In this document: positions 13,386 through 17,439 of the stretch, in pieces
Position numbering within the stretch: position 1 is the stretch's first letter
Layout: each line of letters begins with the position of its first letter
Origin: UBA7398 sp964597305
GTDB lineage: Bacteria; Actinomycetota; Actinomycetes; Nanopelagicales; Nanopelagicaceae
Assembly (NCBI GenBank): GCA_964597305.1
Contig: CAZQWU010000024.1
Span: 1-17,439, forward strand
Direction: 5' to 3'
DNA: 17,439 nucleotides
Notes under the pieces: model-generated
Told to the model about the DNA's origin: nothing
The model's input: the letters and a program-made list of their open reading frames with translations, nothing else
The model's database searches: none
Program-made: the position numbers and the translations under genes

Positions 13386-14299
13386 AGGTTCTTCGCAAGC
13401 TCGATTTAGAATCACGCGAAAAAGTTTTTGATCTAATTAACGCTGCAACAATTCATGATGGCATTCCACCGATAGCAGATCACGTTCTCCTTCATTTACG
13501 ACATGGTGGCGATCGCGCTGATACTCACATACTTTTAGAAGAATCTGGTCAGCTCGTAGGTTATGCCCACCTTGATACAACTGATGAAGTGGAAGGTCCG
13601 AGTGCAGAACTTGTTATCCATCCTCACTATCGAAAACAATCTTTTGGGCGGCAACTGCTAAGCCACATACGAGACATTGCCGGACCACGACTTCGCCTCT
13701 GGTCGCATGGTGATTTGCCAGGTGCACAAACGCTCGCCACGCATAATGGCTTCTTTCGAGTTCGAACTGTCATTCATATGCAGATGGCGCTCTCTGATGT
13801 GCCACAACCTCGCGCTACGACTTCGATCAGAAACTTTCTTCCCGGAATTGATAACGCCGAATGGCTCGCCTTAAACAACGCAATATTTAAGAACCACCCC
13901 GAGCAAGGGCAATGGCGAATACAAGACCTTGAAATTCGAATGGCAGAGGATTGGTTTGATCCACAAGGTTTTTTACTTGCTACAGATAATGAAAAAATTA
14001 TGGGCTTTTGTTGGACCAAAATTCATGGTGGGCATAGCCATAACCATGGTCACGATCAACCAGATCATGACCATGAAGCGCTCGGAGAGATTTACAGTAT
14101 GGGGGTAGATCCGGCATATGCTCAACGAGGTATCGGACGAGATATCACTCTTGCCGGTCTACATCACCTTCGTTATTGCGGAGTACATTCTGCAATTCTC
14201 TACGTCGATGAATTAAATAACCCTGCTCGTAATCTGTATCAGAGTATTGGTTTTAACGAATCTGGTCGGGATGTACTTTACCGATTAAGTGGACACTAA
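13382..14299 (+). CDS. mshD: Mycothiol synthase MshD (acetyl-CoA:Cys-GlcN-Ins acetyltransferase)
   Basis: Catalyses the last step of mycothiol synthesis, acetylation of the cysteine amino group of Cys-GlcN-Ins. The 305-residue protein has two tandem GNAT domains: an N-terminal one with AELVIHPHYRKQSFGRQLL and a C-terminal, probably active one with the acetyl-CoA loop GVDPAYAQRGIGRDITLAGL. ENEKIMGF-like and LYVDELNNPARNLYQSIGF segments close the second domain. The start is a GTG overlapping the glnR TGA, so translation is coupled. An unusual feature is a stretch at residues 215-231 with seven histidines and three aspartates, placed between FCWTKIH and LGEIYSMGVDP. The gene ends convergently, overlapping the aminotransferase by 15 bp. 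Confidence 0.93.
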   Translation: MKVLRKLDLESREKVFDLINAATIHDGIPPIADHVLLHLRHGGDRADTHILLEESGQLVGYAHLDTTDEVEGPSAELVIHPHYRKQSFGRQLLSHIRDIAGPRLRLWSHGDLPGAQTLATHNGFFRVRTVIHMQMALSDVPQPRATTSIRNFLPGIDNAEWLALNNAIFKNHPEQGQWRIQDLEIRMAEDWFDPQGFLLATDNEKIMGFCWTKIHGGHSHNHGHDQPDHDHEALGEIYSMGVDPAYAQRGIGRDITLAGLHHLRYCGVHSAILYVDELNNPARNLYQSIGFNESGRDVLYRLSGH

Positions 14300-15637
14300 C
14301 TCTGCACACATCGCTCGGAAAGCGCTCGTGTGAGCATCGATATCGGCCTCAGTTGTATACGGTGAAACTAAAGCCATATTGTGAAAAGGGGTAAGAAGAA
14401 AACCGTCATTCAGTAATCGCAAGTGAATGTACTGTTCTAATTCGAAATCACCAGCAGCAGCTGCTTCGGCACCATTGTGTGGTGCGCGATCGAGGAAGAG
14501 ATATTCACCGCGTGCGCCAAGCCTTGAGCAATGCCATGGCAGCGAAAATTCCTTAATCACACTGTCGACGCCATCGCACCAACGCTGACCTAGTGGAACC
14601 ATTTTCGTAAATGCCTCTTCAGTAAGTACTTCAGTTAACGTCGCTCGCATAGCCGCGAGAGAGAGTGCATTTCCTGCCAAGGTACCGCCGATTCCGCCGG
14701 TATCAATCACTTCGCGATCCACTCGTTTCGCAATGCGTTCTGCGATCTCGTGAGTCATACCGAAAGTTCCTGTGGGAATTCCACCACCAATCGCTTTTCC
14801 AATTGTCAAAATATCTGGTGACAATTTCAAGAGCGCAGTCATTCCACCCGCTCCGACTGAGATCGTATGCGTTTCATCAATAATCCATACCGCGCCATAT
14901 TTCTTCGCTAACGAACCAACCTCCACTAAATAACCGTCATCAGGGAGAACAATTCCCACATTTGTCATCGCCGGTTCCATCAAAATCGCCGCAACATCGC
15001 CATTTTTAAGAGCTATTTCCATTGCACCGACATCATTGAATGGCACAACGCGAGTTGTTATATCGAGTGAAACTGGCGCACCAATATTTCCCTCTCGAGA
15101 AATCGTCTCTCCATGCGAATCTAACGTGGCAAAGGTTTCATCAACGCTTCCGTGATAGCACCGATCGATCACTATCACTTTCTGCTTTCCGGTTATTAAT
15201 CTGCTATAGCGAATAGCATGGCGATTAGCATCAGTTGCGGAGACCGTAAATTGCCATAATGGGAGACCAAACCGTCGCGCTAGTTCAGCCGAAACTATGG
15301 CTGCATCGCGGGTTGGCAACATCGCCGTCAATCCTTGCTTCATTTGATTCTCAATCGCAGCAACTGTTGGCGCAGGTGAGTGACCTGTCATTGATCCGGT
15401 ATCACCTAAACAAAGATCTATATACGAATTGCCATCAATATCTGTGAAATGAGCACCTTGCGCACTTTCTACCGTAATCGGATACGCCCCCGGCCACTTC
15501 GACATCCACGACATGGGAACGCCACCGGGCATTACTTTTTGTGCCGCTAAAAATGCTTCACCACTTTTTGGCGTTCGAGCAAGAAATCGAGCTTCTTCTC
15601 TCGCCATCAATTTTTTTACATGGCCTCGATTAATCAT
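14285..15637 (-). CDS. Class III PLP-dependent aminotransferase (glutamate-1-semialdehyde aminomutase-like)
   Basis: A 450-residue fold-type I PLP enzyme. Visible features are the substrate-side segment MPGGVPMSWMSKWPG (36-50), DIDGNSYIDLCLGDTGSMTGHSP (around 66-88), the PLP-pyridine aspartate Asp254 in WIIDETHT, and the Schiff-base lysine Lys281 in TIGKAIGGGIPTG. TGGIGGTLAGNALSLAAMRA is the phosphate-side loop. It resembles the GSA-aminomutase-like branch that includes beta-amino acid transaminases, so it is probably not HemL itself; the substrate is open. I kept the ATG at 15637, two bases after the pfkB stop, because a TACGTT element ends six bases before it; the ATG at 15607 (tenth codon downstream) is an alternative. 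The tail overlaps mshD on the other strand. Confidence 0.87.
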   Translation of the reverse strand: MINRGHVKKLMAREEARFLARTPKSGEAFLAAQKVMPGGVPMSWMSKWPGAYPITVESAQGAHFTDIDGNSYIDLCLGDTGSMTGHSPAPTVAAIENQMKQGLTAMLPTRDAAIVSAELARRFGLPLWQFTVSATDANRHAIRYSRLITGKQKVIVIDRCYHGSVDETFATLDSHGETISREGNIGAPVSLDITTRVVPFNDVGAMEIALKNGDVAAILMEPAMTNVGIVLPDDGYLVEVGSLAKKYGAVWIIDETHTISVGAGGMTALLKLSPDILTIGKAIGGGIPTGTFGMTHEIAERIAKRVDREVIDTGGIGGTLAGNALSLAAMRATLTEVLTEEAFTKMVPLGQRWCDGVDSVIKEFSLPWHCSRLGARGEYLFLDRAPHNGAEAAAAGDFELEQYIHLRLLNDGFLLTPFHNMALVSPYTTEADIDAHTSAFRAMCAELVST

Positions 15638-15639
15638 GG

Positions 15640-16548
15640 TCAGAACGTACCAATTTCATCTGCAAAAGGTGGCTGAGCACCTTGTCGAGCCACCGTGATG
15701 GAAGCCGCTTTCGCTGCGCGATGTAAAACGCTTTTCAGATTTTCACCATCAAGTCCGCCCAAACCATATTTCACAACACCCTCAACAATGATTGCTCCGA
15801 CCGTATCTCCCGCGCCAACCGTATCGACAACAGATACCGAAACTCCCGGAACGGAAACCACGTCACTCTGTGAAATTGCTACTAAGCCATCAGCCCCACG
15901 GGTAATAACTACTAGTGTCACTCCTTGTGCAATCCATCTGCGCGCAACATCTTCTTCGCTCATCCGCGGATATAGCCATGCAATATCTTCTTCACTTACC
16001 TTTACTACCGATGAAATCTCAACCCATTTTTCAACCATATTTCGATATCGCTCAATATCCGGAAGAACAGCCGTCCGAACATTAGGATCAAAAATAATTG
16101 GCGACGTTGTGGAAATTTTCGAAGCCCATTCCAGCAAAACTGATGCACCAGGTTCAATCACCGTTGCTAATGAACCGATATGCAACACTGCCGGCTTATC
16201 TATCGGTAACCACGAATGAGAAAAATCAAAAGTTGCAGTTCCCTCCAGACGAAACTCATACGATGCCGACCCAGTACTATCGAGAGAAATAATCGCCTGG
16301 CTCGTTGGCTTATCTTTCACTACTACATGGTGTAAACCCACGCCATCTCGCTCTAATTCGGCTCGAGCAGCTACGCCGTAATGATCCATTGACATCCCAT
16401 CGATAAATTCAACGTAATATCCGAGCCGCGCAAGCGCTTTTGCAGTATTAGCCGGACCACCACCGACAACAAAAGTTCGGTCTCCGCCTTCAGGATTTGG
16501 CAACAAATCTGCGAGTACTTCGCCGCATACCCAAATCTGCTTGCTCAT
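15640..16548 (-). CDS. PfkB-family carbohydrate kinase (fructokinase-like)
   Basis: ATP-dependent sugar kinase of 302 residues, ribokinase fold. The first PfkB signature, GGGPANTAKALARLG (29-43), and the second, DTVGAGD (242-248) with catalytic base Asp248 and the anion-hole glycines, are both clear. ADLLPNPE and SMDHYG are conserved positions in the fructokinase-like branch, but the sugar cannot be fixed from sequence reading alone. The short lid region fits a monomer or dimer of this family. A TAAATT element six bases before its ATG suggests its own promoter in the 21-bp gap behind the epimerase gene. The aminotransferase starts two bases after its stop. Confidence 0.9.
   Translation of the reverse strand: MSKQIWVCGEVLADLLPNPEGGDRTFVVGGGPANTAKALARLGYYVEFIDGMSMDHYGVAARAELERDGVGLHHVVVKDKPTSQAIISLDSTGSASYEFRLEGTATFDFSHSWLPIDKPAVLHIGSLATVIEPGASVLLEWASKISTTSPIIFDPNVRTAVLPDIERYRNMVEKWVEISSVVKVSEEDIAWLYPRMSEEDVARRWIAQGVTLVVITRGADGLVAISQSDVVSVPGVSVSVVDTVGAGDTVGAIIVEGVVKYGLGGLDGENLKSVLHRAAKAASITVARQGAQPPFADEIGTF
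15644..15649 (-). promoter_or_regulatory. -10 element of a possible leaderless aminotransferase promoter
   Basis: TACGTT followed by CTGACC and the ATG at 15637, all within the last codons and stop of the PfkB gene. The layout is the same as for the other genes, but here coding constraint could produce it by chance. Confidence 0.35.
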
Positions 16549-16554
16549 TGCACA

Positions 16555-16560
16555 AATTTA
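16555..16560 (-). promoter_or_regulatory. -10 element of a predicted leaderless pfkB-family gene promoter
   Basis: TAAATT, six bases (TGTGCA), then the ATG at 16548. It lies in the 21-bp spacer after the epimerase stop. No good -35 is seen. Confidence 0.5.
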
Positions 16561-16569
16561 AGTAGTGTT

Positions 16570-17439
16570 TTATTTCTTCATATGTGCTGCGACATCAGCA
16601 ATGATCGCTTTGAGAGAATAACGTGGTGCCCAACCAGTAAATTGTCGTAACTTCGTTGTATCTGGTATTCGCCTCATCATGTCTTCAAAACCTGCTGGAT
16701 AAGCATCTTTGTAGGAAATCATTTCGATCGTAGAGCGTGATCCAGTCTCGGCAATCACCATTTCTGCTAATTGTTTAATCGAAACTTCACCCTCGCCACC
16801 AATATTGAATGCGTGGCCGATGGCTTTTTCATTAAAGAAGAGTTTCATAACCGCGTCCACTGCATCACGTACATGGCCAAATACCCGCTGCTGGCTACCG
16901 TCACCATAAACTGTGATGGGTTTACCGGCGAGCGCCGCCGAAACAAAGCTCGGTAAGACCATTCCGTAGTCTCCAGTTTGTCGCGGTCCTACTGTATTGA
17001 AAAAACGTCCCGTAATAAATGGCAAGCCGTACATCTGGTGAAACATTTGTATCAACGATTCATCTATCGCCTTAGCTTCTGAATAAGCCCAACGTACAAG
17101 AAGCGGTGAACCAATTACTCGATCCGATTGTTCACTTAACGGTTGGTTCGGATTCTTGCCATAGATCTCGGAGGTCGAAGCGAGAAATGTGCGAACTTTT
17201 CTCTCTGCCGCTGCCTTCACGACAATTTCAGTTCCATGCATATTCGTCACAAGCGATTCATACGGTCGCTCCAAGATGCGTTTAACACCTAACGCTGCTC
17301 CAAAATGAAATACGCCATCAACATCGCTCATCAAATCATGGATGATGTCCTCATTCATCATGGTTCCATTAACGAAGAGGTATCCGGGTTTGCCAGTTAA
17401 ATGAACGAGGTTCTTTTCAGAACCAGTTGATAGATCATC
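16570..17439 (-). CDS. NAD-dependent sugar-nucleotide epimerase/dehydratase (extended SDR), 5' partial
   Basis: The reading frame is open up to the window edge: 289 residues are visible, beginning DDLSTGSEKNL, which normally follows the second strand of the Rossmann fold. The glycine-rich NAD loop therefore lies outside the window. An in-frame ATG at 17361 is internal. Extended SDR features are VFHFGAALGVKRI, LASTSEIYG (active-site Ser region), the catalytic pair in YSEAK, GRFFNTVGPRQ and the substrate-binding YGDGSQQRVFGHVRDAVDA. This pattern suits UDP-glucose 4-epimerase, dTDP-glucose 4,6-dehydratase or UDP-glucuronate decarboxylase relatives, which act in surface polysaccharide synthesis. 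The exact activity cannot be assigned. Confidence 0.9.
   Translation of the reverse strand, partial: DDLSTGSEKNLVHLTGKPGYLFVNGTMMNEDIIHDLMSDVDGVFHFGAALGVKRILERPYESLVTNMHGTEIVVKAAAERKVRTFLASTSEIYGKNPNQPLSEQSDRVIGSPLLVRWAYSEAKAIDESLIQMFHQMYGLPFITGRFFNTVGPRQTGDYGMVLPSFVSAALAGKPITVYGDGSQQRVFGHVRDAVDAVMKLFFNEKAIGHAFNIGGEGEVSIKQLAEMVIAETGSRSTIEMISYKDAYPAGFEDMMRRIPDTTKLRQFTGWAPRYSLKAIIADVAAHMKK

Noticed and set aside
15695..16219. A 174-aa Thr/Ser-rich plus-strand protein
   Set aside because: It is the antisense shadow of the PfkB kinase, without a start signal or family features.

Overview
The window (17.4 kb, roughly 45% GC by eye) is a piece of a compact actinobacterial chromosome. The diagnostic content is mycothiol biosynthesis (mshA, mshD), CarD, an orphan GlnR-type regulator directly before mshD, and gene orders known from mycobacteria and streptomycetes: carD-ispD-ispF-cysS-rlmB with a divergent lpqE-like lipoprotein gene, gpm-ybjN-mshA, and glnR-mshD. 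The low GC, near-zero intergenic space and overlapping genes suggest a streamlined lineage such as the freshwater acI group (Nanopelagicales); that placement is inference. The two 100-N gaps, each flanked by an identical 55-bp sequence, suggest a short-read assembly.

Layout. Minus strand from 4950 down to 1: carD, a fused ispDF, cysS, rlmB (interrupted by gap 1) and an SGNH hydrolase that leaves the window. Across a 158-bp divergent promoter region lies lpqE (plus). It abuts gpmA end to end; gpmA is followed on the minus strand by ybjN, mshA and a class 3 (zinc) L-asparaginase-like gene, read in the order asparaginase, mshA, ybjN, gpmA. Diverging from the asparaginase at 9122 is a 594-aa secreted protein with three cysteine-pair modules and an apparently dead M23/LytM-like domain. 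Then on minus: ygfZ, an unlisted 40-aa membrane peptide gene and a nitrobindin-like gene, transcribed in that order. From 12520 on plus: glnR (interrupted by gap 2) and mshD, overlapping by GTGA. From the window end on minus: a sugar-nucleotide epimerase/dehydratase (5' partial), a PfkB sugar kinase and a class III aminotransferase whose 3' end overlaps mshD.

Together the genes cover isoprenoid precursor synthesis (IspDF), cysteine use (CysRS, first and last steps of mycothiol synthesis), transcription control (CarD, GlnR), rRNA modification (RlmB), glycolysis (Gpm), Fe-S and heme/NO-related upkeep (YgfZ, nitrobindin) and envelope proteins. No rRNA, tRNA, CRISPR array, insertion sequence or prophage was seen.

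The most notable structural signals are: (1) eight of eighteen visible start codons have a TAnnnT -10 hexamer ending exactly six bases before the ATG, a shared layout for leaderless mRNAs; (2) both gaps are assembly artefacts, and collapsing 155 bp at each restores a single intact rlmB and glnR; (3) the secreted Cys-module/pseudo-M23 protein; (4) the small ORF coupled to nitrobindin; (5) a histidine-rich insert in MshD.
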